Of a stretch of 64,000 nt of DNA, positions 1 to 11,557 are shown in pieces. Made by a program: the position numbers and the translations under genes. Numbering within the stretch: the first letter of the stretch is position 1; each line of letters begins with the position of its first letter. Origin of the DNA: Clavelina lepadiformis (lineage: Eukaryota; Chordata; Ascidiacea; Aplousobranchia; Clavelinidae); assembly GCF_947623445.1 (NCBI RefSeq), contig NC_135244.1:16988860-17052859 (forward strand), written 5' to 3'. The notes beneath the pieces were generated by a model. It saw nothing but the letters and a program-made list of their open reading frames with translations, did no database searches and had not been told where the DNA came from.

Positions 1-2392
1 GTAGCCATCTCCAATCAAAGAATGCGTCATCAGCCTGAACACCTTGTGCAAACTTATGCCACGATCGACTCGTGACGTCATAGGAATCATGTCTGACATG
101 TTGCGGCAGATTTCTTCTCCCATCAGTTTTGTGATAATTGTACAATTTCCAATTAAACTCTGGGAATGCTTATTGGTTACCAACAATGCAATAAACGGAA
201 TATTAAAGTAAGGAATAGCTTAAATGTAACAAATTATTTATACGTAAATAATAAGGATTACTTGATCGTGTCCTTCATTAAGAGCAAGTACTTTCTCTCC
301 TGCTCTTCTTTGCGTCATCGCGTTAAAGATAAATTCCATGCTCCAATCTTCATCGCGCTCTTGGTTCAGTAACTTAAGACAATATATCATTAATACGACC
401 CGAATGCTGATGTTTGTCATAAAGGATGTTAGAATTTCAGGATGTTTTACCTGCATCCATTTCTGAGGAATTGATGTGGATATTGTATAATCGAACCCAA
501 TTCCACCTTCACGTACAGGACGACTCATTCCGGGCATGTTAGAATGATCCTACGTATAAAACCCGTCTTCAGCTTCTTATATTTAATAAGTGAAACGTGC
601 AGCAACATACAAACTCAATTCAAAAGGAGATCTATAATTGTTATATTCTCAAATCGTTTTCGTACCTCAGCGATGGTGATTACATTTGGATAACGAGAAT
701 GCAGCAAATCATTTGCAAGCGCCAAGTAAGCCATGGATTCAAGATTCATTTGCATGCCAAAATACTGCCTATAGTCATTTGAATGCCACCGATCTATTCA
801 TGTTATTAACAAGTAAAATTGACAGACTCTTACTATATGCACAAAATAATTGTGTTTTTGAAGGCTTTTAGCTTATCCAGAAGCTTACTGACCTCTTCCT
901 TGGTCATGATACAACATTGTGTGGATGCCATTGAAGCGGAATCCATCCATGTTGAACTCGTCCATGTAGTATCGCAGGTTAGAGAGAAGAAAACGAAGAA
1001 CTTCCCATCTGAACATAAACGAGGATAAGACTTTAAAAATGTAACAAACAGATTATAAAAGCAGGTGATAGCAATGAAAATTAACAAAAGTTTATAGATA
1101 AATGTTATATTGTTGTTTTCCATGTACGTACTTGGTTAAGTCAAAAATCCTTGAGCCATCGGAGTTACGATATCCGCTCTCATCATCCTTGAAATAACAA
1201 CCTCGAGTTCCATCAAACATATTTAGTCCATCGTTCACGTTGCTTGATGCTTGATGGTGGACAACATCCATTATGACCGTGATTCCCATGCCGTGAGCAA
1301 CATTGACCAGTTCCTTAAGATCTTCTGGAGTTCCAAAACGACTGAAATACGAAAAAAGTAATGATGTATTTCAAGAAACTAACAATCCGGTGACAAAGAG
1401 TATAGTTGAATAATTTATTGATCAGAAATCTAACCTGGATGCGGCAAAGAAGTTAGAGACTTGATATCCCAGACTCGGATAGAACGGATGCTCCTTGATC
1501 GCCATCAGCAGGACACAGTTGTATCCGAGGTCCTTAATTCTTGGAAGGACGTTGCTTGTGAACTGACGATAACTTGCGATTTCACATCGGTTGGAGGAAA
1601 CTCCGATATGTGCTTCGTAGATTTTCAAACCAAGCGGCTTCAAAGGGCGACGACTTTGCGACTGAAATAATTGTAAAGGAAAGAACAAAAACTTATAAAG
1701 AAATCCGCCTAAAATCCCTGAAAGCTTTGTGAAACAAAAACTTTTTCCACTTGCCATGCACATTTGATTTTTGGGTGGATTCCAAAATAGCCACTGAAAA
1801 TCGTTTCCATTTCCTTGTCGTGTAACGTATTTGGCCCACGGTGAGATTCTTTCCAGTCGTTGATGATCGTGAGTCTCAATGAACAACTAAGAGAAAAGAA
1901 TAGCTTTTAAGTGTGAGTTCATTCTCATCGCTGTGATTACAGATAAAGTTGTAAGCTTTATGTTCTCTATTTTTAGGTTGCCCACCTTGAGTTTGCTAAG
2001 ATGTCGGATGGGACATGGGCCATCTGAATGCGGTCGTATGTACATCTCCCATTTTCCATGGTCCTTGCATTCATACGACCACTTTTCCCAGTTGTCTGTT
2101 TGTAAATAATTGCAGATTAGATCAAAAAATCCCCAGATTGTTACGCATAATAATTTTTCTCAAGAACTTCATATTAACTCATCACTCACTGAAATCTCCG
2201 CTCAGGTAAACGGCTCTTGCGTTTGGAATCCATTCTTTGCACATCACTCCCCCTTCGGGAGTGACAAAGACTCCGAACTCTTTAAATCCTTGAGTGAAAC
2301 GATCGAAGCCTTCCGATTGCTCAATCGCCATCTTGTTTTTCTCATATATCGCGTACCTGACAGAAATGTTATTCAATGAATTATTACTAACA
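1..2392 (-). repeat. Left arm of a large inverted duplication
   Basis: Exons and introns 2 onward of the left GBE1-like gene match the right gene base for base apart from scattered differences. Position 1 pairs with about 5849. Similarity begins near 2392, inside intron 1, and continues to the window edge, so the arm is longer than shown. Confidence 0.93.
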
Positions 2393-2550
2393 TAATTAGA
2401 GACAATTTCATTTTTTAAAACACAAAATATTATATACCTTTTGCGAATATCCATTTCAAATTGTTTCAACTTCGGATCAGATGCAAAGAGGTTATCGATT
2501 GAGGGAACTTCCCACTTATGAAAGTTGTTGTTGTAATCTTGTGAGTTCAT
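1..2550 (-). CDS. GBE1-like: Glycogen branching enzyme-like protein, left copy (partial, catalytically altered)
   Basis: Family role: 1,4-alpha-glucan branching enzyme (GH13), which makes alpha-1,6 branches in cytosolic glycogen. Visible exons on the minus strand, from 5': 2438-2550, 2190-2356, 1986-2095, 1755-1886, 1435-1661, 1132-1341, 893-1008, 666-793, 451-549, 262-372 and 1-159. Exon 11 and the last four exons lie beyond the window edge. The protein starts [10 protein letters not shown] and carries the CBM48 part ([17 protein letters not shown]), then GH13 motifs: DVVHHQ (region I), GFRFNG (region II), TIAE (region III) and GHDQ (region IV). Region I has Gln where the family has His. Region II has Asn (codon 930-932) where the family has the nucleophile Asp. 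The intron after exon 4 starts with GC. The visible part is open and otherwise well conserved. Whether it is active is unknown; the residues argue against normal catalysis. Confidence 0.93.
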
Positions 2551-3287
2551 TTTCGTAGAGAAAAGAAGTTGGAAGCGTTGATGTAAAATTCTAAATCAAA
2601 GACTGGTGGTCAATAAAGTTAATGGCACATCTGGTGGTGATTTAACCATCTACCATGTTGCTTATATACCCTTCTGCACGACAACTGAACGTTACGAAGA
2701 AAAAGTTCTCATAGCAACACAATCACAATTGAAACGGGATTAAGAGATATTAGCGTTCAGTCAGTTATTATGAATTTAATTACAAGCAAGCGGAAAGGTT
2801 GCTTAAGGGCAATTCTTTATTACTTCCTAATATTGAATAACACACAAAATCTGTTTATTCATTTACTTGCTTTGAGCACCTTTGCTTATAATAATGTATT
2901 ACAAGCTATTTTTGCAGAGTAATATCGAAAGAGATATCGGGAGGATTTGTCTAATAAAGGAAAAAAATTACACACTTTATTGCAATAATTGCAGATTATC
3001 CTATTACTTGGATTTGCTCTGGTACAAAATCCCTTCCAGAATGGTTGATCATTGTAAATATATCCGTTCAAACAAAAAACTTTGTTGCATTATAGCCTTT
3101 TAATCGTCCGCTATGAAATAACGTATTGCATTCTTTCCCTCTAAAATCAAATATAAAAGAGCGGTAAAAATGACATAGCATCATACAGTTGCTTCAGCTA
3201 AGCTTACAGACACTTCAGCATAACTTGCAGACTTGTGATTTTGTTCTGTCGATTCTGTTTATTTGATTTGAATTTCAAATTACCATC
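2551..3287. promoter_or_regulatory. Shared divergent promoter region between the two GBE1-like genes
   Basis: These 737 bp separate the two start codons, which face away from each other, so both promoters must lie here or in untranslated exons here. The two halves are not mirror images of each other, unlike the gene bodies. I see no convincing TATA box. This is the unique centre of the palindrome. The promoter role is inferred from position only. Confidence 0.5.
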
Positions 3288-6200
3288 ATGAACACCCAAG
3301 ATTGCTATAACGACTTTCAAAAGTGGGAAGTTCCCTCAATCGATAACCTCCTTGCATCTGATCCAAAGTTGCAAGAATTTGAAATGGATATTAGAAGAAG
3401 GTTTCAGATTTTAATTCTTTTCAACTAAAACTGATTCTACCTACTGTATAATAATAAGTTAATAATAATTCACTGAATAACATTTCTGTCAGGTACGCGA
3501 TATACGAGAAAACCAAGATGGCGATTGAGCAATCGGAAGGCTTTGATCGTTTCACTCAAGGATTTAAAGAGTTCGGAGTCTTTGTCACTCCCGAAGGAGG
3601 TGTGATGTGCAAAGAATGGATTCCAAACGCAAGAGCCGTTTACCTGAGCGGAGATTTCAGTGAGTGATGAGTTAATATGAAGTTCTTGAGAAAAATCATT
3701 ATGCTTAACAATCTGGGGATTTGTTTGATCTAATCTGCAATTGTTTACATACAGACAACTGGGAAAAGTGGTCGTATGAAGGCAAGGACCATGGAAAATG
3801 GGAGATGTACATACGACCGCATTCAGATGGCTCATGTCCCATCCGACATCTTAGCAAACTCAAGGTGGGCAACCTAAAATAGAGAACATAAAGCTTACAA
3901 CTTTATCTGTAATCACAGCGATGAGATTGAACTCGCACTTAAATCTATTCTTTTCTCTTAGTTGTTCATTGAGATTCATGATCAGCAACGACTGGAAAGA
4001 ATCTCACCGTGGGCCAAATACGTTACACAACAAGGAAATGGAAACGATTTTCAGTGGCTGTTTTGGAATCCACCCAAAAATCAAATGTGCATGGCAAGTG
4101 GAAAAAGTTTTTGGTTTACAATAAAGTTTTCAGGGATTTTAGGCGGATTTCTTTATAAGTTTTTGTCCTTTTCTTTATAACTATTTCAGTCGCAAAGTCG
4201 TTGCTCTTCGAAGCCACTTGGTTTGAAAATCTACGAAGCACATATCGGAGTTTCCTCCAACCGATGTGAAATCGCAAGTTATCGTCAGTTCACAAGCAAC
4301 GTCCTTCCAAGAATTAAGGACCTCGGATACAACTGTGTCCTGCTGATGGCGATCAAGGAGCATCCGTTCTATCCGAGTCTGGGATATCAAGTCTCTAACT
4401 TCTTTGCTGCATCCAGGTTAGATTTCTGATTAATAAATTATTCAACTACATTCTTTGTCTCCGATTTTTAGTTTCTTGAAATACATCATTAGATTTTTGT
4501 ATGTCAGTCGTTTTGGAACTCCAGAAGATCTTAAGGAACTGGTCAATGTTGCTCACGACATGGGAATCACGGTCATAATGGATGCTGTCCACCATCAAGC
4601 ATCAAGCAACGTGAACGATGGACTAAACATGTTTGATGGAACTCGAGGTTGTTATTTCAAGGATGATGAGAGCGGATATCGTAACTCCGATGGTTCAAGG
4701 ATCTTTGACTTAACCAAGTACGTACATGGAAAACAACAATATAACATTAATCTATAAACTTTTGTTAATTTTCATTGCTATCACCTGCTTTTATAATCTG
4801 TTTGTTACATTTTTTAAAATCTTATCCTCGCTTATGTTCAGATGGGAAGTTCTTCGTTTTCTTCTCTCTAACCTGCGATACTACATGGACGAGTTCAACA
4901 TGGATGGATTCCGCTTCAATGGCATCCACACAATGTTGTATCATGACCAAGGAAGAGGTCAGTAAGCTTCTGGATAAGCTAAAAGCCTTCAAAAATATAA
5001 TTATTTTGTGCATATAGTAAGAGTCTGTCAATTTTACTTGTTAATAACGTGAATAGATCGGTGGCATTCAAATGACTATAGGCAGTATTTTGGCATGCAA
5101 ATGAATCTTGAATCCATGGCTTACTTGGCGCTTGCAAATGATTTGCTGCATTCTCGTTATCCAAATGTAATCACCATCGCTGAGGTACGAAAACGATTTG
5201 AGAATATAACAATTATAGCTCTCCTTTTGAATTGAGTTTGTATGTTGCTGCACGTTTCACTTATTAAATATAAGAAGCTGAAGACGGGTTTTATACGTAG
5301 GATCATTCTAACATGCCTGGAATGAGTCGTCCTGTACGTGAAGGTGGAATTGGGTTCGATTATACAATATCCACATCAATTCCTCAGAAATGGATGCAGG
5401 TAAAACATCCTGAAATTCTAACATCCTTTATGACAAACATCAGCATTCGGGTCGTATTAATGATATATTGTCTTAAGTTACTGAACCAAGAGCGCGATGA
5501 AGATTGGAGCATGGAATTTATCTTTAACGCAATGACGCAAAGAAGAGTAGGAGAGAAAGTACTTGCTCTTAATGAAGGACACGATCAAGTAATCCTTATT
5601 ATTTACGTATAAATAATTTGTTACATTTAAGCTATTCCTTACTTTAATATTCCGTTTATTGCATTGTTGGTAACCAATAAGCATTTCCAGAGTTTAATTG
5701 GAAATTGTACAATTATCACAAAACTGATGGGAGAAGAAATCTGCCGCAACATGTCAGACATGATTCCTATGACGTCACGAGTCGATCGTGGCATAAGTTT
5801 GCACAAGATGTTCAGGCTGATGACGCATTCTTTGATTGGAGATGGCTACCTGAACTTTATGGGTTTGGCATCGTTGTAGAAAACAAATTTTAAGAAATTG
5901 TTATAACAGTGCATTTGAGCTGTTTTAAGTGGGCCACTTTTCAATTTTTTTCTAATTAAGCTAAAGTTTTAGTAATACTTTCATTCTTGTTAATATTCTT
6001 CCCACAGGTAACGAATTTGGTCATCCTGATTTTCTTGAGCTTCCTAGTCCGAGTAACAACGACAGCTATCATTACGCTCGTCGTAGATTTGAATTATGCG
6101 ACGACGAACAACTCAGATTCAAATATCTCAAGAGATTTGACCGAGCTTTAAACAGGGCTGAAGAGAAATATGGCTGGCTCTCATCTCCTCCGGTGAGTTT

Positions 6201-6904
6201 CATGCGATTTTTAGCTCAATCCAGTGTTATCATTGCATGTAAATTATAACTTATATGTATTATGTGTAAGTTACACAGTTTATCATTATAAATGATATTT
6301 TTTCAGGCGTTCGTAAGTCGAAAACACGAACAAGACAAAGTTTTCGTTTATGAACGTGGAGATTTACTTTTTCTTTTCAACTTTCATCCAACCAGAAGCT
6401 ATCCCGATTACAAAGTTGGAGTTGATAAAGCTGGAACGTAAGTGCATTGTGAAATATTTGATGAGATGTTTTGTTTTTGTTGAGGTATAGCTTCACTTAT
6501 ACAAATACTCAAATAACGTTTATCCACAAAGGTACAAGATAATTCTGGACACAGATAACAAATACTTTGGTGGTTATGGACGAAATCAATCAAGCGTGGA
6601 GTTCCACACAAGGCAGGGAATGTTTGATGGAAGAAGGAACTCACTCTTTGTAAGTTCAAAAGATCTGAACTATATGCTCATAACTAATTAGTAGCTATAT
6701 GTTTCATCTACAGCGTCCCGTTTTTACAACCCTTTCGTTTGACATTATTATTTCAAGCTGTTGTGTCAAATTATGCAGGTATATCTTCCATCGCGATGTG
6801 GAATCGTAATGTGCAACAAAAGTTACATACTCGGCGAGTATTTCAGTGAAGAACGCCCCAGCAATCTGGCAACTTACGAACGTCAGGCTGCCGTTTACTG
6901 GTGA
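3288..6904 (+). CDS. GBE1-like: Glycogen branching enzyme-like protein, right copy (complete, catalytically altered)
   Basis: Exons: 3288-3400, 3493-3659, 3755-3864, 3962-4093, 4190-4416, 4508-4717, 4842-4957, 5057-5184, 5301-5399, 5478-5588, 5691-5862, 6008-6192, 6307-6437, 6532-6649, 6779-6904; 2145 nt, 714 aa (human GBE1 is about 700). Order: N-terminal helix, CBM48 (GDFNNWEKW near residue 95), GH13 barrel (about 170-560) and C-terminal beta domain ([17 protein letters not shown]). GH13 motifs: DAVHHQ (270s) with Gln280 in place of the invariant His; GFRFNG with Asn346 (codon 4918-4920) in place of the nucleophile Asp; TIAE with the acid/base Glu401; GHDQ with Asp470. Two invariant residues are therefore changed and the rest kept, in an otherwise unbroken gene. 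Intron 4 (4094-4189) begins with GC, the only split that keeps frame and family alignment. Possible roles: a glycogen-binding pseudoenzyme, or an enzyme with altered chemistry. Confidence 0.95.
3458..5849 (+). repeat. Right arm of a large inverted duplication
   Basis: This is the mirror of 1-2392. Similarity starts within intron 1, about 35 bp before the exon 2 acceptor, and continues to the last base that can be compared. Introns are as similar as exons, which points to a recent duplication or ongoing gene conversion. Exon 1 lies outside the arm and differs at roughly eight of 38 residues. Confidence 0.93.
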
Positions 6905-7733
6905 TGTGGAAATCTCTTTGCATCTGAGCACCATGTGTCCGGTCGTCACGCTGTTATTTATCTGCTGACGATGTGAAATGTGTTAGTGTATGTATTGTAT
7001 GTAAACCCTACAACTATTTGTATGATATTGCTACATATAGCTGTTGAAGAGCAGGTTGTTGTAATATGTGAAAGCAGGTATGTATCTGTATAAATAATAA
7101 TTAATTTGGCTTAAACACGGTTTTTCTGTTTTCTGTGTAATCTTGAACTGCAACTGTATAACGTCTGTGAATCATAAGTACAATAAATAAACTTTTTGTT
7201 GTTGTCAGTGGGAGCCGTTTTTATTGCGAAAAGCTTTACACGTATTACCGGTTTATAGATAATACATACATACTAAAATTTGATAAAAGAGCTATGATAT
7301 ACAAGTAGAATCTTTTATTTGGAAATTTGTAATAATTCAATCTGGCAGCAGTATATGTACACAATTACAAACTATATGAAAAAAATTTACAAAAAAAATA
7401 ATACTAATACAAACTGATTAGCCTACATTTGTAGATCTTCCAAAAAATAAATCTTTAAACAAACATTTGCCAGCAAAAGCTGAAAAGTAAAATGGTAAAG
7501 AGGAGCATGTCACTGCAGAAGAAATTGACACGCAGACACATCCATATACTTTCTAATACATAGAAACTAACGCGAATTACTCACAAATAGAATAGTATAT
7601 ATACTAGGCTATCATGTTACTTTGAATAAAAACACTAGGTTCATTACAAAACTAAAGCGAAAACTTTCATGCATAACACAGAATATCAAGCACAACAGCA
7701 TTCGTGAAGCATTACTAAACTTGCAGCCAACTT
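6905..7733. other. Tail-to-tail intergenic region, GBE1-like / Hsp70
   Basis: This stretch holds the 3' UTRs of two converging genes. Besides the signal at 7182, TTTATT (AATAAA on the minus strand) occurs at 7314-7319 and could end the Hsp70 transcript. No coding potential was seen. Confidence 0.6.
7182..7187 (+). terminator. Poly(A) signal, right GBE1-like gene
   Basis: AATAAA lies 278 bp after the stop codon, followed by a T/GT-rich stretch. It is the first canonical hexamer downstream of the gene. Confidence 0.6.
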
Positions 7734-9647
7734 TTATATAACTTCTTCAACAGTCGGACCACCATTGTTTCCACTGTTGGGCATGCCACCGTGCTGAGAT
7801 CCTCCGTTCTGTTGGTAAAGTTTCTTCATGATCGGTGCTGCCACCTTTTCCAGTTCTTTCTGTTGATATTCGAACTCATCTTTTTCAGCAGTTTGGTTGT
7901 GGTCGAGCCAGTCGATCGTTTCCTTCGCTTTGCTGAGGACATTCGTCCTGTCTTGCTCCGATAATTTACTTTTAATTTTTTCTTCTTCGATCGTCGATTT
8001 TAAGTTGAACGCGTATGATTCGAGAGCGTTTTTTGCGTCGATCTTCTCGCGTTGCTTTGAGTCTTCGTCTTTATATTTTTCCGCTTCGTTGACCATTCTC
8101 TCGATTTCCTCTTTGCTTAGTCGTCCCTTGTCGTTAGTAATCGTGATTTTGTTCTCTTTTCTGGTGCTTTTATTGACGGCCGACACATTCAAAATGCCGT
8201 TTTGATCGATGTCAAAAGTCACCTCGACTTGAGGAACACCTCGTGGAGCTGGAGGAATTCCAGACAATTCGAATTTTCCCAGAAGATTGTTGTCTTTTGT
8301 CATCGTTCTCTCTCCTTCGTAGACTTGAATCAGGACACCTGGTTGGTTGTCAGCGTAAGTTGAGAATGTTTGTGACTTCTTCGTCGGTATCGTGGTATTT
8401 CTTTGGATGAGAGAAGTCATAACTCCTCCAGCAGTTTCGATTCCAAGAGACAGAGGAGCAACATCAAGAAGCAAAAGATCCTGAACCACATCCGATTTGT
8501 CTCCGCTTAGAACGGCGGCTTGCACGGCTGCACCATAAGCAACTGCTTCGTCAGGATTGATGGATTTGTTTAATTCTTTGCCATTGAAGAACTCTTGGAG
8601 CATTTTCTGGATCTTCGGGATACGAGTAGATCCGCCGACTAACACCACCTCATGGATCTGATCTTTTCCGAGCTTGGCGTCTCGGAGTGCCTTCTCAACT
8701 GGTTCGAGTGTGGAACGGAATAATTCCGAGTTGAGTTCTTCGAAACGTGCTCTTGTGATTGACGTGTAAAAATCGATGCCTTCATAGAGCGAATCGATTT
8801 CAAGAGTTGCCTGAGCTGACGACGACAAGGTACGTTTAGCTCTCTCGCAAGCGGTCCTCAGACGTCGCAGAGCTCTCTTGTTTGAACTAATATCTTTCTT
8901 GCACTTTCTCTTGAACTCCTGGACAAAGTGATTGACCATGCGGTTGTCAAAGTCTTCGCCTCCCAAGTGAGTGTTTCCTGCTGTCGCTTTCACTTCGAAT
9001 AGCCCACTTTCAATAGTAAGGATGCTCACGTCAAACGTTCCTCCTCCCAGATCAAAAATTAGGACGTTTTTCTCGGAGCCCACTTTCTTATCCAAACCGT
9101 AAGCGATAGCGGCTGCAGTGGGTTCATTGATGATTCGAAGAACGTTCAAACCAGCGATGGCTCCTGCATCTTTTGTGGCCAGTCTTTGAGAGTCGTTAAA
9201 ATAAGCCGGTACAGTAATTACCGCATCGGTGACGGTTTTGCCAAGATAAGCTTCGGCCGTTTCTTTCATTCGATGAAGAATCATGGAGCTGATTTCCTCC
9301 GAGGAGAAAGTTTTCTCTTCTCCTTTGTATTGGACCTTCACTTTCGGTTTCGAGTCGTTATTGACAACACCGAACGACCAATGCTTCATGTCACTCTGCA
9401 CGGCGGGATCGTTAAATCGACGGCCGATCAACCTCTTTGCGTCAAATACAGTGTTTTCCGGATTCATGGCGACTTGGTTCTTTGCTGCGTCTCCAATTAG
9501 TCTTTCTGAGTCTGTGAACGCGACATAGCTAGGTGTCGTTCGATTCCCCTGATCGTTTGCAATAATCTCAACTTTTCCATGTTGAAAGATTCCAACGCAC
9601 GAATATGTCGTGCCGAGATCTATACCGATAGCTGGTGCTTTCGACAT
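7734..9647 (-). CDS. HSP70: Cytosolic heat shock protein 70
   Basis: ATP-driven chaperone of the cytosol and nucleus that binds exposed hydrophobic segments with J-protein and nucleotide-exchange partners. It is a single uninterrupted exon of 637 aa. The N-terminal ATPase domain carries the signatures [12 protein letters not shown] (residues 8-19), [14 protein letters not shown] (about 197) and [13 protein letters not shown] (about 335). The linker region reads [13 protein letters not shown] (about 390). A substrate-binding beta domain, helical lid and Gly-rich tail follow. The tail ends PTVEEVI, whereas cytosolic Hsp70s normally end EEVD, the anchor for TPR co-chaperones such as HOP and CHIP; here the final Asp is Ile. 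No ER or mitochondrial targeting is seen. The intronless structure fits a stress-inducible member, and the upstream heat shock element agrees. Confidence 0.98.
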   Translation of the reverse strand: MSKAPAIGIDLGTTYSCVGIFQHGKVEIIANDQGNRTTPSYVAFTDSERLIGDAAKNQVAMNPENTVFDAKRLIGRRFNDPAVQSDMKHWSFGVVNNDSKPKVKVQYKGEEKTFSSEEISSMILHRMKETAEAYLGKTVTDAVITVPAYFNDSQRLATKDAGAIAGLNVLRIINEPTAAAIAYGLDKKVGSEKNVLIFDLGGGTFDVSILTIESGLFEVKATAGNTHLGGEDFDNRMVNHFVQEFKRKCKKDISSNKRALRRLRTACERAKRTLSSSAQATLEIDSLYEGIDFYTSITRARFEELNSELFRSTLEPVEKALRDAKLGKDQIHEVVLVGGSTRIPKIQKMLQEFFNGKELNKSINPDEAVAYGAAVQAAVLSGDKSDVVQDLLLLDVAPLSLGIETAGGVMTSLIQRNTTIPTKKSQTFSTYADNQPGVLIQVYEGERTMTKDNNLLGKFELSGIPPAPRGVPQVEVTFDIDQNGILNVSAVNKSTRKENKITITNDKGRLSKEEIERMVNEAEKYKDEDSKQREKIDAKNALESYAFNLKSTIEEEKIKSKLSEQDRTNVLSKAKETIDWLDHNQTAEKDEFEYQQKELEKVAAPIMKKLYQQNGGSQHGGMPNSGNNGGPTVEEVI

Positions 9648-9798
9648 CTTCTTACTTTGCTTTTTTTCTTGATAAACTAGAGATGTTTTGTAAAATTTTA
9701 CACTATTTAAACTTTTTAAAGTCTGCCTTGACTAATTCGCGTAATTCTTCTCATAGATCATTTACGACTAAAGATTGATGAAGCGTATTTGCCTTTCG

Positions 9799-9891
9799 TA
9801 TTTATAACGCGGTCAAATTTGCTCGAAATTACTAGCTAGATATACGCGAAAGAAAGCGAGAGAGCCAGAACATTCGAGAAAAAGAATATTC
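9799..9891 (-). promoter_or_regulatory. Hsp70 heat-shock promoter: TATA box and five-block HSE
   Basis: On the minus strand a TATAAATA box lies at 9799-9806, about 150 bp upstream of the start codon. About 60 bp farther upstream, at 9868-9891, there are five nGAAn/nTTCn blocks: GAA 9868, TTC 9873, GAA 9878, GAA 9884, TTC 9889. Four junctions keep near-5-bp periodicity and one is stretched by a base. Tandem inverted nGAAn blocks are the known binding site of HSF1 trimers. Confidence 0.88.
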
Positions 9892-10604
9892 GCGACGTCA
9901 TTACGTAATACTACACGGCGCTACAAAAGTAATGCGATGTAAACATTAGCTTTTATTTACATAAGTATGATATTTGAAAAACTAGCAGCATTTATTGTAC
10001 AAGTAGGGTACTTTCATTGTTTGTTTAACATATTTTCAAACTTAAAATAGTTTTTGACAAACATTAATTTTATTGTGACTTAAACTCTATAAATTTAGAT
10101 TCTAGATCGTACAGCATTGTTTCATTCTTTAAGAACGGTGTCAATGACAAAACAAGTTTGAAACCGCGTGTTACAATAGAACGCCATTCTCATAACGCTG
10201 TAATGATTGTATAAAAATGTTATGATTACGTAAAACTGCGTTACCTGCTGTTTTACGTTTAGTAATCTAAATCTAACTTATAATTTCTAAAACATTTAAC
10301 CTAAATTTAATTTCACTTACATTAAACCCTAAATAACTTCAATCGACTTTTTGTATAGACTATCTACGCATTTCCGACAACCAAACCGTGTACTATCAAA
10401 AACAAACAGGCTGTGTGGCCTACTTATGCGGGTGAAATAGTAACTTTGTATATTATAAAATGTTAGCGATACCGTAACAAACGTGATTGGCAAGGTTTAG
10501 CAAAAACAGTGCAACTTGTAACAGAAGTTTAACTTTAAAGGCTTTAAACGTCCACCAAACATTTATGGAGCCAAAGTGTATGAGCCATAGGTTGTAAGTA
10601 GTCC
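9892..10604. other. Intergenic, no gene seen
   Basis: AT-rich sequence without an open frame of note. It contains low-complexity runs of CTAAA/TTTAA type around 10260-10340. Nothing else could be supported. Confidence 0.5.
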
Positions 10605-10922
10605 TGTTACGAACTTTGTTCCTCACGTGTTATGTAGTTGCTTATCATCGTGTTTTCGTTTGAAGCGTTTTTACCAATTTGCACCTTTTGCGTGTTAGTT
10701 AACTATTTTAATCACATGATTTAGCACCCTTTAAATATAAAGGTTCTTTTTAGAGTTTTTTTAGCCGGTGTCTGGCTGTGAGCGATTAAACGTGGCTTTT
10801 TAAAGATCATCGGCTTGTTTTATTAGCGTGATAACGCTACACTGTATTTAGTTACAAGCAGTTAAGGGTGTTGCGGTTCACCATAAACGCCTGACTACTT
10901 GAACGAGAAAATAGTTGTTACA
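10605..10922 (+). repeat. 5' LTR of the short LTR element
   Basis: About 318 bp, starting TGTTACGAAC and ending TGTTACA. It contains a TATAAAGG promoter-like box near 10736 and aligns along its whole length with 11558-11897. Confidence 0.75.
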
Positions 10923-11557
10923 ATTGGCGAGCGCGCCAGGATTTCACCACCGCCAGGGTTAGCAGTTTTATGAATATTATGGATCCAATCTTCTATCTTC
11001 CACGGCGTTCTTCAAAGCGGGAGACGACTTAAGATGATTTTTGTACTTTTATCCCTATAAGTGAAGAAACCGTTTTTCTTGGCTTCGATTCAAGAAATGT
11101 TCCTTCTGAAGTTAAGTCACTTATCTGTTGCTGAAATGTCTTTAGAAGACGTTGTTTATCAATTCGACTGTTGACTATCCAGAAGCTCTGTAAAGAATTC
11201 GAAAATCTTTTTTCAACAGATGACAACTACAAGACGAATCTGCATGTGACTTTGTAAAGACAGTAAACACTCTGGGTAGAAGGGCCTAACCAACAAAAGA
11301 ACGCTTTCGAAAAGATTTAATGTTTCTGTGTGTGATGAAATGCTTAAGGGATCCATAAATGGTCATGTCTATCCCAGAGACTGTCTTCGAGAAGAAAGAT
11401 TTTGACTATCTTTACAGCTTCATCACTAACCCCAAGAAAGCTGTAGAAACTGAAAGAGCTTTATTGCTGAAAGCAAGCCAGCAAGATGACAGCAATGCCG
11501 ATAAAGATACAGCCACGCAGATATTTCCGATGCTAAACTGAATGAAGCGGAAGCAGA

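Noticed and set aside
238-537. Several 60-150-aa frames across 1-6900 on both strands
   Set aside because: They are exons read through introns, or shadows of the GBE1-like genes on the opposite strand.
11359-11541. 60-aa open frame inside the short LTR element
   Set aside because: Too short and without any gag or pol motif; most likely chance within the element.
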